64,000 nucleotides of DNA from Ornithinimicrobium murale. Its GTDB lineage: Bacteria > Actinomycetota > Actinomycetes > Actinomycetales > Dermatophilaceae. Of this stretch, positions 43,757-50,618 are shown piece after piece. The notes beneath the pieces were generated by a model that worked only from the letters and a program-made list of their open reading frames with translations, searched no databases and had not been told where the DNA came from. The first letter of the stretch is position 1. Every line of letters begins with the position of its first letter. The stretch is from contig NZ_QLVD01000015.1 of assembly GCF_003352835.1 (NCBI RefSeq), positions 124,001-188,000 on the forward strand. The letters are read 5' to 3'. The translations under genes were made by a program, and so were the position numbers.

Positions 43757-44145
43757 CCGCCTCAGAAGGCACCAGCGTCATCCACGCCCGCTACGTCCCC
43801 TACAGCCACGCCCACTACGCCGGAGACCTGGTCGACGGCGCCTACAGCCTCGGCCTGTTCGGCGACGTGGCCACCGAGCTGTGCATCCGCACCGACGGCC
43901 ACGAGGGCCTGTTCGCGTCCTACTCCGACGTGCAGTTCCTCGCGCCGGTGCGCGCCGGCGACTGCCTGGAGGTCAAGGCGACCCTGGTGCGGGTGGGGTC
44001 GCGCAGCCGCGAGATAGAGTTCGCGGTCCGCGTCACGGCCCGGGGCAACGCCGAGCGGGGCGAGTCCGCCGCCGACGTGCTGGACCCGCCCGTTGTTGCC
44101 ACGACCGCCCGGGGTGTGGTCGTTGTCCCGCGGGCGGAGAGCTGA
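43753..44145 (+). CDS. kal: 3-aminobutyryl-CoA ammonia-lyase Kal
   Basis: A 130-residue hotdog-fold protein that removes ammonia from L-3-aminobutyryl-CoA to give crotonyl-CoA. The N-terminal RYVPYSHAHYAGDLVDGA and the GLFGDVATEL segment match Kal. GTG 43753 overlaps kamE and has GAAGGAG upstream. It is the last gene of the run and is followed by a perfect 11-bp hairpin. The preceding step needs Kce (a DUF849 enzyme) to make aminobutyryl-CoA, and that gene is not in this window. Confidence 0.9.
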   Translation: MTASEGTSVIHARYVPYSHAHYAGDLVDGAYSLGLFGDVATELCIRTDGHEGLFASYSDVQFLAPVRAGDCLEVKATLVRVGSRSREIEFAVRVTARGNAERGESAADVLDPPVVATTARGVVVVPRAES

Positions 44146-44156
44146 TGGACCACGCC

Positions 44157-44200
44157 GCGCCGGTGGCGAGCGGATGACGCGCCGGTGACGACCGGATGAC
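44157..44200. repeat. 22-bp tandem direct repeat after kal
   Basis: Copies at 44157-44178 and 44179-44200 (GCGCCGGT-GCGA-CGGATGAC type) differ at three positions. They lie between the kal stop region and the terminator-like hairpin. Confidence 0.7.
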
Positions 44201-44209
44201 GAGGACTTT

Positions 44210-44235
44210 CCGGCGTGTCGTCGGCGACACGCCGG
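44210..44235 (+). terminator. Hairpin downstream of the lysine operon
   Basis: Arms 44210-44220 (CCGGCGTGTCG) and 44225-44235 are perfectly complementary around a TCGG tetraloop. Only a short GGGGAAGTTGT follows, without a T-run, as is common for GC-rich actinobacterial terminators. Confidence 0.6.
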
Positions 44236-44322
44236 GGAAGTTGTGCCGTTCGTCGAAAAAGTTGTCCCACAGCTCGGGCCGATGACCTGCGAGTATGCGC
44301 GAAGCTGCAGGTCAGGCCACGT

Positions 44323-44357
44323 TTGACAGTCCGTGTCAGAGGGCTAAGTTAGCCCTC
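44323..44357 (+). promoter_or_regulatory. Promoter with two overlapping palindromes (operator candidate)
   Basis: TTGACA (44323-44328) and TAAGTT (44345-44350) are spaced 16 bp. TGACA-gtccg-TGTCA (44324-44338) overlaps the -35 element, and a perfect 9-bp inverted repeat, GAGGGCTAA-G-TTAGCCCTC (44339-44357), covers the -10 element. It lies about 280 bp upstream of the aro leader peptide. A repressor bound here would block transcription; its identity is not known. Confidence 0.6.
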
Positions 44358-44572
44358 AGGTCCGCAACTGGTTCCGGTGCCCCCGGGGCCGCGCGGCCGC
44401 CCCAGACCGCAGTCGGGCGTCCGCTCCTCGGAGCGTGTGCCAACGCCTGGACTGTGCTCATGGACGGTCGTTTGAGCAAGATGCTGGACAAGTCAGGGCC
44501 CGCGCGCTCAGTAGACAACGGGACCACCAGCAGCACCCTGCTGCGGTGGGATCGGCACCAACGGCGCACGGG

Positions 44573-44614
44573 CCCTGACTCATGCCCGGACACCCCTGAC
44601 TCATTCCCGGACAC
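44573..44614. repeat. 21-bp tandem direct repeat before the aro leader
   Basis: CCCTGACTCATGCCCGGACAC at 44573-44593 is repeated at 44594-44614 with a single change (CATG to CATT) and a last-base difference. The second copy overlaps the expected -35 region of the leader promoter. Confidence 0.75.
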
Positions 44615-44620
44615 GGCATG

Positions 44621-44626
44621 TATTCT
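44621..44626 (+). promoter_or_regulatory. -10 element (TATTCT) of the aro leader/DAHP synthase transcript
   Basis: TATTCT, with TG just before it, ends six bases before the leader-peptide ATG 44633, placing the transcript start on or next to the A of ATG. A CTGACT at 44596-44601 could act as a weak -35. Confidence 0.5.
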
Positions 44627-44632
44627 CTTGGC

Positions 44633-44695
44633 ATGATCACCGCTGCGCAGTATTGGTTCTTTGGGTCGGCTCCGGCCGGCGCGAAGACCATCTGA
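44633..44695 (+). CDS. Aromatic-amino-acid leader peptide upstream of DAHP synthase
   Basis: A 20-codon open frame starting MITAAQYWFFGSAPAGA and ending TI before TGA at 44693. Codons 7-10 are Tyr-Trp-Phe-Phe, all three aromatic amino acids in a row, which is the pattern expected of a ribosome-stalling attenuator peptide. It has no Shine-Dalgarno sequence; a -10-like TATTCT six bases upstream suggests that it is leaderless. The stop codon lies inside a hairpin whose left arm begins four bases after the aromatic codons. DAHP synthase, the first enzyme of aromatic synthesis, follows 111 bases later. Confidence 0.8.
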   Translation: MITAAQYWFFGSAPAGAKTI

Positions 44696-44741
44696 CGCGC
44701 AACCGGAGCCGACCAGGGCGTGGACCACGAGGTCCGCGCCC
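44666..44741 (+). promoter_or_regulatory. Attenuator-type hairpins between leader peptide and DAHP synthase
   Basis: Hairpin 1: TCGGCTCCGG (44666-44675) pairs perfectly with 44703-44712; inside it GCGCG (44679-44683) pairs with CGCGC (44696-44700), enclosing the leader stop codon. Hairpin 2: GGGCGTGGACC (44716-44726) pairs with 44731-44741 with one G-U pair and an ACGA loop. A third small stem, CCTCC (44785-44789) with GGAGG (44796-44800), covers the aroG ribosome site. There is no T-tract, so control could act on transcription or on translation. Confidence 0.65.
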
Positions 44742-44806
44742 TCCGCTATTTCAGGCGGGCGCTCCGGGACTGCGGGGCGGACCGCCTCCAGACCAGGAGG
44801 AAACCC

Positions 44807-45898
44807 ATGAGCGCCACCCCCAGCGCAGCGACCGGGCGCACCAGCACCAACGACCTGCGCGTCCGGCGCATGGAGCCCCTGCCGACGCCGACGCAGGTGT
44901 TGGAAGAGCAGCCGCTGCCCGATGACCTGGCCGATCTCGTCGACCGGTCGCGGGGCGAGATCCAGGCCGTCCTGCACGGCGACGACGACCGCCTGCTCGT
45001 CGTGGTCGGGCCGTGCTCGGTGCACGACCCGGCGGCCGCAGTGGACTATGCCCGACGCCTCAAGGTCGTGGCCGACGCACTGGCCGACGACCTCGTCGTG
45101 GTGATGCGCGTCTACTTTGAGAAGCCGCGCACCACCACCGGCTGGAAGGGTCTGATCAACGACCCCGACCTGGACGGCAGCTACAACATCCCGCGCGGCC
45201 TGCGCCTGGCCCGTCAGGTGCTGCTCGACGTCCTCGGGACCGGGCTGCCGGCTGGATGTGAGTACCTGGAGACCACGACGCCGCAGTACATCGCCGACAC
45301 CGTGAGCTATGGGGCGATCGGTGCCCGGACCGTTGAGTCGCAGGTGCACCGGCAGCTCGTCTCGGGGCTCTCCATGCCGGTCGGGCTGAAGAACGGCTCC
45401 GACGGGAGCGTGCAGGTCGCGGTCGACGCCTGCGTCGCCTCGGCAGCCCCGCAGACCTTCCTCGGCGTCGACAAGGAGGGCCGCGCCGCCCTCGTGGAGA
45501 CCCAGGGCAACCCGGACGGCCACGTCATCCTCCGCGGTGGCCGTGCGGCCCCCAACAGCGACGCCGGGTCTGTGGCCGGTGCCCGCGCACTCCTGGAGAA
45601 CGCAGGGCTGGAGCCCCGACTGGTCATCGACGCCAGTCACGGCAACAGCCGCAAGGACCACGTGCGCCAGGCCCAGGTGGCCCGCGAGATCGGTGCCCAG
45701 GTCGCCGGTGGTGACGACACGGTTGTGGGGGTCATGCTGGAGAGCTTCCTGGTCGCCGGCAAGCAGGAGCCAGCCCCCGTCGACCTGACCTACGGCCAGT
45801 CCGTCACGGACGCCTGCATGGCGTGGGAGACCACCGCTGAGGTGCTCGCTGACCTGGCCCATGCCGTGCGCCAGCGCCGCTCGGGGGCCACGACGTGA
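44807..45898 (+). CDS. aroG: 3-deoxy-7-phosphoheptulonate (DAHP) synthase, class I
   Basis: A 363-residue enzyme joining phosphoenolpyruvate and erythrose 4-phosphate, the entry to the shikimate pathway. Class I (AroF/G/H) motifs: VVGPCSVHDP, YFEKPRTTTGWKGLINDP, the GLKNGSDG stretch and IDASHGNS, covering substrate and metal binding. The N-terminal ~20 residues are polar. ATG 44807 has AGGAGG six bases upstream. The Tyr-Trp-Phe-Phe leader peptide and hairpins suggest control by charged aromatic tRNAs. Actinobacteria often carry a class II enzyme instead or in addition, so this may be a regulated second isozyme. Confidence 0.95.
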   Translation: MSATPSAATGRTSTNDLRVRRMEPLPTPTQVLEEQPLPDDLADLVDRSRGEIQAVLHGDDDRLLVVVGPCSVHDPAAAVDYARRLKVVADALADDLVVVMRVYFEKPRTTTGWKGLINDPDLDGSYNIPRGLRLARQVLLDVLGTGLPAGCEYLETTTPQYIADTVSYGAIGARTVESQVHRQLVSGLSMPVGLKNGSDGSVQVAVDACVASAAPQTFLGVDKEGRAALVETQGNPDGHVILRGGRAAPNSDAGSVAGARALLENAGLEPRLVIDASHGNSRKDHVRQAQVAREIGAQVAGGDDTVVGVMLESFLVAGKQEPAPVDLTYGQSVTDACMAWETTAEVLADLAHAVRQRRSGATT

Positions 45899-45915
45899 TC
45901 CGGGGTCCGGTCGCC

Positions 45916-45921
45916 TAGGCT
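45916..45921 (+). promoter_or_regulatory. -10-like element (TAGGCT) for lnt
   Basis: TAGGCT ends six bases before GTG 45928, with no Shine-Dalgarno sequence; probably leaderless and separate from aroG. Confidence 0.45.
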
Positions 45922-45927
45922 GACCTG

Positions 45928-47466
45928 GTGCTGCTCCGCCTGGTCCTGTCGCTTGCCGCGGGGCTCTCCCTCTGGCTCGCCTTCCCCGCCTACGACCTGT
46001 GGTGGATGGCCTACCTGGGCATCGCTGCGCTCGCCCTGGCGACGGTCGGCGTGGGCCCGTGGCGCGGGCTCCTCCTGGGGTTCGTGACCGGAGTGGCCTA
46101 CTTCGTGCCTCTGCTGTCGTGGACGGGGATCTTCGTCGGGTCCCTGCCCTGGCTCGCGCTCTCGGTCCTCGAGGCCCTCTACATCGCCGGCATCGGGGCG
46201 GTCTGTGGGTTCCTGCAGCGCAGCCGAGTGCGCCCGCTCACGGTGGCGATCGCCTGGGTGGTCAGCGAGCTGGCCCGCTCCACCACGCCCTTCGGTGGGT
46301 TCCCGTGGGGCCGGGTCTCCTTCAGCCAGGCAGACGCCCCCCTGCTCGCGGTCGCGTCCCTGCTGGGCACCCCCGGGGTCACCTTCGTCGCGGCCCTGGT
46401 CGGCGCACTGCTCGCCCTCGTCGTCCAGCACCTGCTCACCTGGCGCCCCCGCTCTGTGGACACGAAGCAGCAGCCGGCACACGGCATACGAGCTGGTTGG
46501 CAGGCCCCCGTCGCCGCCGGGGCCGCCCTGGCCCTGCTCTTCACCCCCCTGGCCATCCCGCGTCCTACGGACGGCGAGCCGCTGCAGGTCATCGGGATCC
46601 AGGGCAACGTGCCGGAGATGACGCTGGAGTTCAACGCGCAGCGCCGCGCTGTCCTCGACAAGCACGTCGCCACGACCAAGCACGCGGCCGAGCTGGTGCA
46701 GGCAGGGGAGCTCCCGGAGCCAGATCTGGTGCTCTGGCCGGAGAACTCCTCGGACATCGACCCGTTGCGCAATGCCGACGCCGCCACCGTGGTCAACGAG
46801 GCGCTGGAGGCCGTCGGGGTGCCCCTCATCGTGGGCGCCGTGCTGCGCGAGCCGGAGGACCACGCCACCAACGCCAGCCTGCTCTACCTCCCGGGGGAGG
46901 GGATGGTCGATCGTTATGTCAAGCAACGGCCCGTGCCGTTCGCCGAGTACATCCCCTATCGCGACTTCTTCCGGATGTTCAGCGACAAGGTCGACCTGGT
47001 CTCGCGCGACTTCGTGGCCGGTCACGAGTCGGGGGCGATGTCCGTGCCGATCACCGGCGGGGAGGTGATGCTGGGCATCGCGATCTGCTTCGAGGTGGTC
47101 GTTGACGACCTGATGCGGGACAACGTCAAGCAGGGTGCGGAGGTGCTCTTCGTGCCCACCAACAACGCGACCTTCGGCTTCACCGACGAGTCCGAGCAGC
47201 AGCTGGCCGCCTCCCGGGTCAAGGCGGTCGAGCTGGCCCGCCCGGTGGTCCATCTGAGCAACGTGGGGGTCAGCGGTCTGGTGCTGCCCGACGGATCGGT
47301 GGTCGAGCGCACCGAGCTGTTCACCCAGGACATCATCAGCGGCGCTGTGCCGCGCCGCACCGACCTGACCCTGGCCGTGCGACTCGGTCCGTGGCCGGAG
47401 CGGGTGGCTCTGGTCGGGCTGCTGGTGCTGCTCGCGGGCGCGGTTCTGAGGGGGCGCACCCGGTAG
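45928..47466 (+). CDS. lnt: Apolipoprotein N-acyltransferase Lnt
   Basis: A 512-residue membrane enzyme that adds the third acyl chain to lipoproteins. Eight or so membrane helices surround a nitrilase-like domain (~190-480). The catalytic triad is visible as Glu272 (LVLWPENSS), Lys332 (VKQRPVPF) and Cys387 (GIAICFEVV). ppm1 follows 64 bp downstream. In mycobacteria, Lnt and Ppm1 are fused or adjacent, so this layout is typical. Substrates in this window include the FKBP lipoprotein. Confidence 0.95.
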   Translation: MLLRLVLSLAAGLSLWLAFPAYDLWWMAYLGIAALALATVGVGPWRGLLLGFVTGVAYFVPLLSWTGIFVGSLPWLALSVLEALYIAGIGAVCGFLQRSRVRPLTVAIAWVVSELARSTTPFGGFPWGRVSFSQADAPLLAVASLLGTPGVTFVAALVGALLALVVQHLLTWRPRSVDTKQQPAHGIRAGWQAPVAAGAALALLFTPLAIPRPTDGEPLQVIGIQGNVPEMTLEFNAQRRAVLDKHVATTKHAAELVQAGELPEPDLVLWPENSSDIDPLRNADAATVVNEALEAVGVPLIVGAVLREPEDHATNASLLYLPGEGMVDRYVKQRPVPFAEYIPYRDFFRMFSDKVDLVSRDFVAGHESGAMSVPITGGEVMLGIAICFEVVVDDLMRDNVKQGAEVLFVPTNNATFGFTDESEQQLAASRVKAVELARPVVHLSNVGVSGLVLPDGSVVERTELFTQDIISGAVPRRTDLTLAVRLGPWPERVALVGLLVLLAGAVLRGRTR

Positions 47467-47530
47467 GCTGGAGACCCAGACGCTGCGGCGTCGCTCACCT
47501 ATCGACCGGCAAGGCAGGGCCAAAGTCACC

Positions 47531-48325
47531 ATGAGCAGCACTCTCGGGAGGGTCCTCGTTCTGATCCCGACCTACAACGAGAAGGACTCCCTGCCCGGAG
47601 TCATCGCGCGACTGCGTGCGGCCGTGCCCTCGGTCGACATCCTGGTCCTGGACGACAACAGCCCCGACGGGACCGGCGCGGTGGCTGATGCTCTGGCGGC
47701 GGACGACCCCCAGGTGCGGGTGCTGCACAGGGAGGGCAAACAGGGCCTGGGACGGGCCTACCTGGCAGGCTTCGAGCAGGCCATGGAGCAGGGCTATGAC
47801 GCGGTCGTGGAGATGGACGCCGACGGCTCCCACCAGCCCGAACAGCTCGACCGGCTGCTGGCGGCGGCGCAGGGAGCCGACGTGGTCATCGGGTCGCGTT
47901 GGGTGCCCGGGGGAGCGACCCACAACTGGCCGCACCGTCGCAACATGCTCAGTCGGGGCGCCAACGTCTACACCCGTGCGGCTCTCGGCCTCGCCGTGCG
48001 CGACGCGACGGCGGGCTACCGGCTCTATCGCACCAGTGCCCTACGAGCGATGGACCTGGAGGGGGTGGCCTCAGCCGGCTACTGCTTCCAGGTCGACCTG
48101 ACCCTCCGGGCCGCCGACCGTGGCCTGCGGATCGTCGAGGTGCCGATCGACTTTGTCGAGCGCACGGAGGGCACATCCAAGATGGATGGCAGCATCGTCC
48201 GTGAGGCCCTGGGACGTGTGACGCTCTGGGGGCTGCAGCGGCGCGGCGAGCAGGTCGTCTCAGCCGCCAAGGGCTTCGGCCGGCGGATGACGTCAGGAGC
48301 GACGTGGCACGAACTGACGGACTGA
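47531..48325 (+). CDS. ppm1: Polyprenol monophosphomannose synthase Ppm1
   Basis: A 264-residue family-2 glycosyltransferase that transfers mannose from GDP-mannose to polyprenyl phosphate, giving the donor for lipoglycan and protein O-mannosylation. Motifs: LIPTYNEKDSLP, LDDNSPDGTG, the DxD-like EMDADGSHQPE, and FVERTEGTSKMDG. The C-terminus lacks the membrane helices of some DPM1 proteins, as expected when Lnt next door provides the anchor. Its 3' end overlaps the fxsA start by 22 bp. Confidence 0.93.
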   Translation: MSSTLGRVLVLIPTYNEKDSLPGVIARLRAAVPSVDILVLDDNSPDGTGAVADALAADDPQVRVLHREGKQGLGRAYLAGFEQAMEQGYDAVVEMDADGSHQPEQLDRLLAAAQGADVVIGSRWVPGGATHNWPHRRNMLSRGANVYTRAALGLAVRDATAGYRLYRTSALRAMDLEGVASAGYCFQVDLTLRAADRGLRIVEVPIDFVERTEGTSKMDGSIVREALGRVTLWGLQRRGEQVVSAAKGFGRRMTSGATWHELTD

Positions 48326-49110
48326 GCGGCCCCGTCCGGCCCGGTCACGGGTCGGGCAGCAGCAACGGGTCAGGCGACGCGGGTGGTCCCGGTCGCGGAG
48401 GCACGGGTGGCCCCGGTCAGCGTGGGCGCGGTGGACGTGACCCCGGCAGGCCACCAGGGAGCCGTCGGGCACCCCGTCGGCTTCGGTTCATCTTCGCCGG
48501 GTTCTTGCTGCTCCTTCTGCTGGAGATCGTCGTGCTGGTCGCCGTCGGCAATGCCATCGGCGGGTGGTGGACGCTGGGTCTGCTGCTCCTGTTCGTGGTG
48601 GCCGGGCTCTACCTGGTTCGCCGGGAGAGCGGTCGCGCCTGGAAGGCTCTGCGCCAGGCGGTCGACACCGGCAGAATGCCCGGCCGGGAGCTCGCTGATG
48701 CCAGCCTCGTGCTGCTCGGTGGAGTGTTTCTGGTCATCCCCGGCTTCATCAGCGACGTCGTGGGAATCTTCCTGATCCTGCCGTTCACCCGGACCCTGAG
48801 CCGGCGGTTGCTCGCCGTGCTGATCGGGAGCCGCATGCCACCGATGACGGTGACCGGCTTCCCGGGCGCGGGCCCCGGCGGATATCGTCCCAGGCCAGCC
48901 CCAGGTTCTTCCGGCCCATCCGGCAGTCCGGGCACCTTCGGTGGTCGGGGCGCCCCCGGCGGTCCAGGCACGTCCGGTGGTCGGGGCGCTCCGGGCGGTC
49001 CAGGCAGTTCGAGCGGGCCGGGGGGGACTGGAGGTCCGGGCCGCTCGCGTGGCTATGACGACATCATCGAGGGCGAGATCATCGACGAGGACCCGCCGCC
49101 CGGGCGCTGA
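48304..49110 (+). CDS. fxsA: FxsA-family membrane protein with Gly/Pro-rich tail
   Basis: A 268-residue protein. Residues ~60-180 are the FxsA core with three to four hydrophobic segments (RFIFAGFLLLLLLEIVVLV, WWTLGLLLLFVVAGLYLV, and GGVFLVIPGFISDVVGIFLI). In E. coli, FxsA overproduction stops phage-T7 exclusion by F plasmids; its normal role is unclear. The N-terminal ~55 and C-terminal ~90 residues are Gly/Pro/Ser-rich and low in complexity, much longer than in typical FxsA. GTG 48304 has AGGAG four bases upstream. It overlaps ppm1 by 22 bp. Confidence 0.85.
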   Translation: MARTDGLSGPVRPGHGSGSSNGSGDAGGPGRGGTGGPGQRGRGGRDPGRPPGSRRAPRRLRFIFAGFLLLLLLEIVVLVAVGNAIGGWWTLGLLLLFVVAGLYLVRRESGRAWKALRQAVDTGRMPGRELADASLVLLGGVFLVIPGFISDVVGIFLILPFTRTLSRRLLAVLIGSRMPPMTVTGFPGAGPGGYRPRPAPGSSGPSGSPGTFGGRGAPGGPGTSGGRGAPGGPGSSSGPGGTGGPGRSRGYDDIIEGEIIDEDPPPGR

Positions 49111-49380
49111 ACCCCAGCGGCAACCCACTGCTCCTGCCACGGAAGCACCGCGCGCCACCGTCGGCGTGTCGTGCACGGTGCCATCATCGTTGCGGCGTGT
49201 CGTGCGCCAGAGCACCGGGACGGTCGCGCCGTTCCCGCTCAGGGCGGCCGCAACCGACCGACTCAGCGCCCATCCGGTCGCTGCGACGCGAGGGTCGGGG
49301 CGACTCGTTCGTCAGCCGGGCTCGGCCACCATCAGGTCTGCACGGCGCGAGGACTCCGCTGTCGGGGGACTCTTTCAGGC
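49111..49380. other. Intergenic stretch without a recognisable gene
   Basis: Between fxsA and the shared terminator I see no convincing open frame. CGGCGTGTCGTGC occurs at 49162 and again at 49193, a 31-bp spaced pair. Nothing else stands out. Confidence 0.4.
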
Positions 49381-49424
49381 ACACAAAAAGCCCACCCGCT
49401 CAGGGCCGGGTGGGCCTTTTGTGT
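49381..49424. terminator. Bidirectional terminator between fxsA and rbpA
   Basis: Arms 49381-49398 (ACACAAAAAGCCCACCCG) and 49407-49424 are complementary apart from one A/C position, with an eight-base loop. AAAA on one side and TTTT on the other give a T-rich end in both directions. It lies 10 bases beyond the rbpA stop. Confidence 0.9.
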
Positions 49425-49434
49425 GGTGCGTTCG

Positions 49435-49794
49435 TCAGGCAGTGCGCTGACGGCGCGGCTTCTCGCCACGCTTCTCGCGCAGCAGCGCCAGGCGCTCCTC
49501 CAGGAGCTCCTCGAGCTCGGGGATGGAACGACGCTCCAGGAGCATGTCCCAGTGGGTGCGCGGAGCCTTGGTCGCCTTGAGCTCGGGCTCGGGGCCGTCG
49601 TTGAGCTTGCCGTCCTTGCCGCAGCGGCACTCCCAGATCGGTGGGATCTCGGCCTCGACGGAGAAGGGCAGCTCGGTCACGTGCCCCTCGGGGCACGTGT
49701 AGGCGACCATCTGTCGCTCGGAGAAGGTGACGCCCTCATCACTCTCGAAGGACAACCAGGAAAGGTTGGTGCCTCGTAGGGACCTCTCGGCCAT
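49435..49794 (-). CDS. rbpA: RNA polymerase-binding protein RbpA
   Basis: A 119-residue actinobacteria-specific factor that binds RNA polymerase and sigma-A/B, stabilises open complexes and influences rifampicin response. The N-terminal RGTNLSWLSFESDEGV, the core with CxxG and CRCG cysteines (YTCPEGH and WECRCGKDG), and the C-terminal sigma-interacting helix (THWDMLLERRSIPELEELLEERL) are all present. It has a long leader with vegetative and SigR-like promoter elements and ends in a strong terminator, so it is a one-gene unit. Confidence 0.96.
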   Translation of the reverse strand: MAERSLRGTNLSWLSFESDEGVTFSERQMVAYTCPEGHVTELPFSVEAEIPPIWECRCGKDGKLNDGPEPELKATKAPRTHWDMLLERRSIPELEELLEERLALLREKRGEKPRRQRTA

Positions 49795-49848
49795 GTCGAA
49801 CTCCCATCGTGTTGGTAAACACGGTCATACCTGCTGGCGGACTGTAGG

Positions 49849-49879
49849 TGTCAACGCTCTGGACGAGCGCAGTGTTCCC
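49849..49879 (-). promoter_or_regulatory. SigR-like and vegetative promoter elements for rbpA
   Basis: On the minus strand GGGAAC (49879-49874), 18 bases, then GTT (49855-49853) matches the GGAAT-N18-GTT pattern of SigR/SigH-type stress sigma factors closely. TTGACA (49854-49849) overlaps its -10 part and could be the -35 of a vegetative promoter with a downstream TATGAC 19 bases later. Streptomyces rbpA is known to be under SigR, which supports the reading. Confidence 0.55.
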
Positions 49880-50058
49880 AACCGCAGGTGCCGGTTGAAC
49901 GCGCGGAAACGTGGCGCGGTCCGGTCAGTCCGGCCTCGCGGAGACACCTTCAGTGGGGATAGCCCTATATGCTAGCGAACGCGAGGGTCACAGCGCCAAT
50001 CCGCAGGTCAACGGCCATTTCGGTATGCCGCGGGCCGGCTGTCCCATCACGTCACCAC

Positions 50059-50228
50059 GCGCTCGGTGGGCCCCAGGAACGGGCTCCGATGCGCTCAGTG
50101 GACGCCAGGAGCGCCTCACCATGCGCTCGGTCGGCAGCAGGAGCGCCCCACCATGCGCTCGGTCGGCAGCAGGAGCGCCCCACCATGCGCTCGGTCGGCA
50201 GCAGGAGCGCCCCACCACGCGCTCGGTG
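50059..50228. repeat. Repeat array B: 32-bp tandem units sharing the array A core
   Basis: GCGCTCGGT-type units start at 50059, 50091, 50123, 50155, 50187 and 50219, exactly 32 bp apart. Inner units read GCGCTCGGTCGGCAGCAGGA then GCGCCCCACCAT. On the other strand the unit opens with ACCGAGCGCRTGG, the same 13-nt core as array A at 22545; the other 19 bases differ. The end unit can form CCCACC-loop-GGTGGG. It lies between the divergent rbpA and csbD genes. Confidence 0.9.
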
Positions 50229-50322
50229 GGGGTGACGGCTAGGGGAGGGCCTACGAGTTGCGGCCCGTGAGGCTTCGCGCGAGTGTGGGAGACCACGCAG
50301 TTCATCGACCAGGAGGTTGCGC

Positions 50323-50508
50323 ATGGGTATCGGCGACAAGATCAAGAACGCGGCCGAGGAAGCCAAGGGCAAGGGCAAGGAGGTCATGGGCGACGCGACG
50401 GACGACCACTCACTTGAGGCTGAGGGTCAGGTCGACCAGGCCAAGGCCAACACCAAGCAGGCGGGTGAGCACGCCAAGGACGCCTGGAAGGACGCCACCA
50501 GGGACTGA
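50323..50508 (+). CDS. CsbD-family stress protein
   Basis: A 61-residue, highly charged, hydrophilic helical protein (GIGDKIKNAAEEAKGKGKEVMGDATDD) of the CsbD family. Such proteins are induced by general stress and entry into stationary phase; their molecular role is unknown. ATG 50323 has a perfect AGGAGG six bases upstream; a TTG two codons earlier is unlikely. Array B lies directly upstream and a hairpin lies directly downstream. Confidence 0.9.
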   Translation: MGIGDKIKNAAEEAKGKGKEVMGDATDDHSLEAEGQVDQAKANTKQAGEHAKDAWKDATRD

Positions 50509-50531
50509 GTTCTCTCCCGCAGGAACAGACC

Positions 50532-50561
50532 AGGGCCGCACCGGTTTTACGGTGCGGCCCT
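50532..50561. terminator. Hairpin between convergent csbD and the AI-2E transporter gene
   Basis: Arms 50532-50543 (AGGGCCGCACCG) and 50550-50561 are perfectly complementary with a GTTTTA loop. It starts 24 bases after the csbD stop and can serve both strands. Confidence 0.8.
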
Positions 50562-50618
50562 GGCACGTCCTGCCTCGCTGTCCCGTCCGACACCGTGCCT
50601 GGCCTGACAGTGCCGTCC

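Noticed and set aside
44295-44636. A 113-codon plus-strand frame before the aro leader
   Set aside because: It runs across the palindromic promoter, ends inside the leader-peptide start and shows no family features.
44666-44741. Classical Rho-independent terminator in the aro leader
   Set aside because: The stems are strong but no T-tract follows either of them, so only attenuator-type hairpins are claimed.
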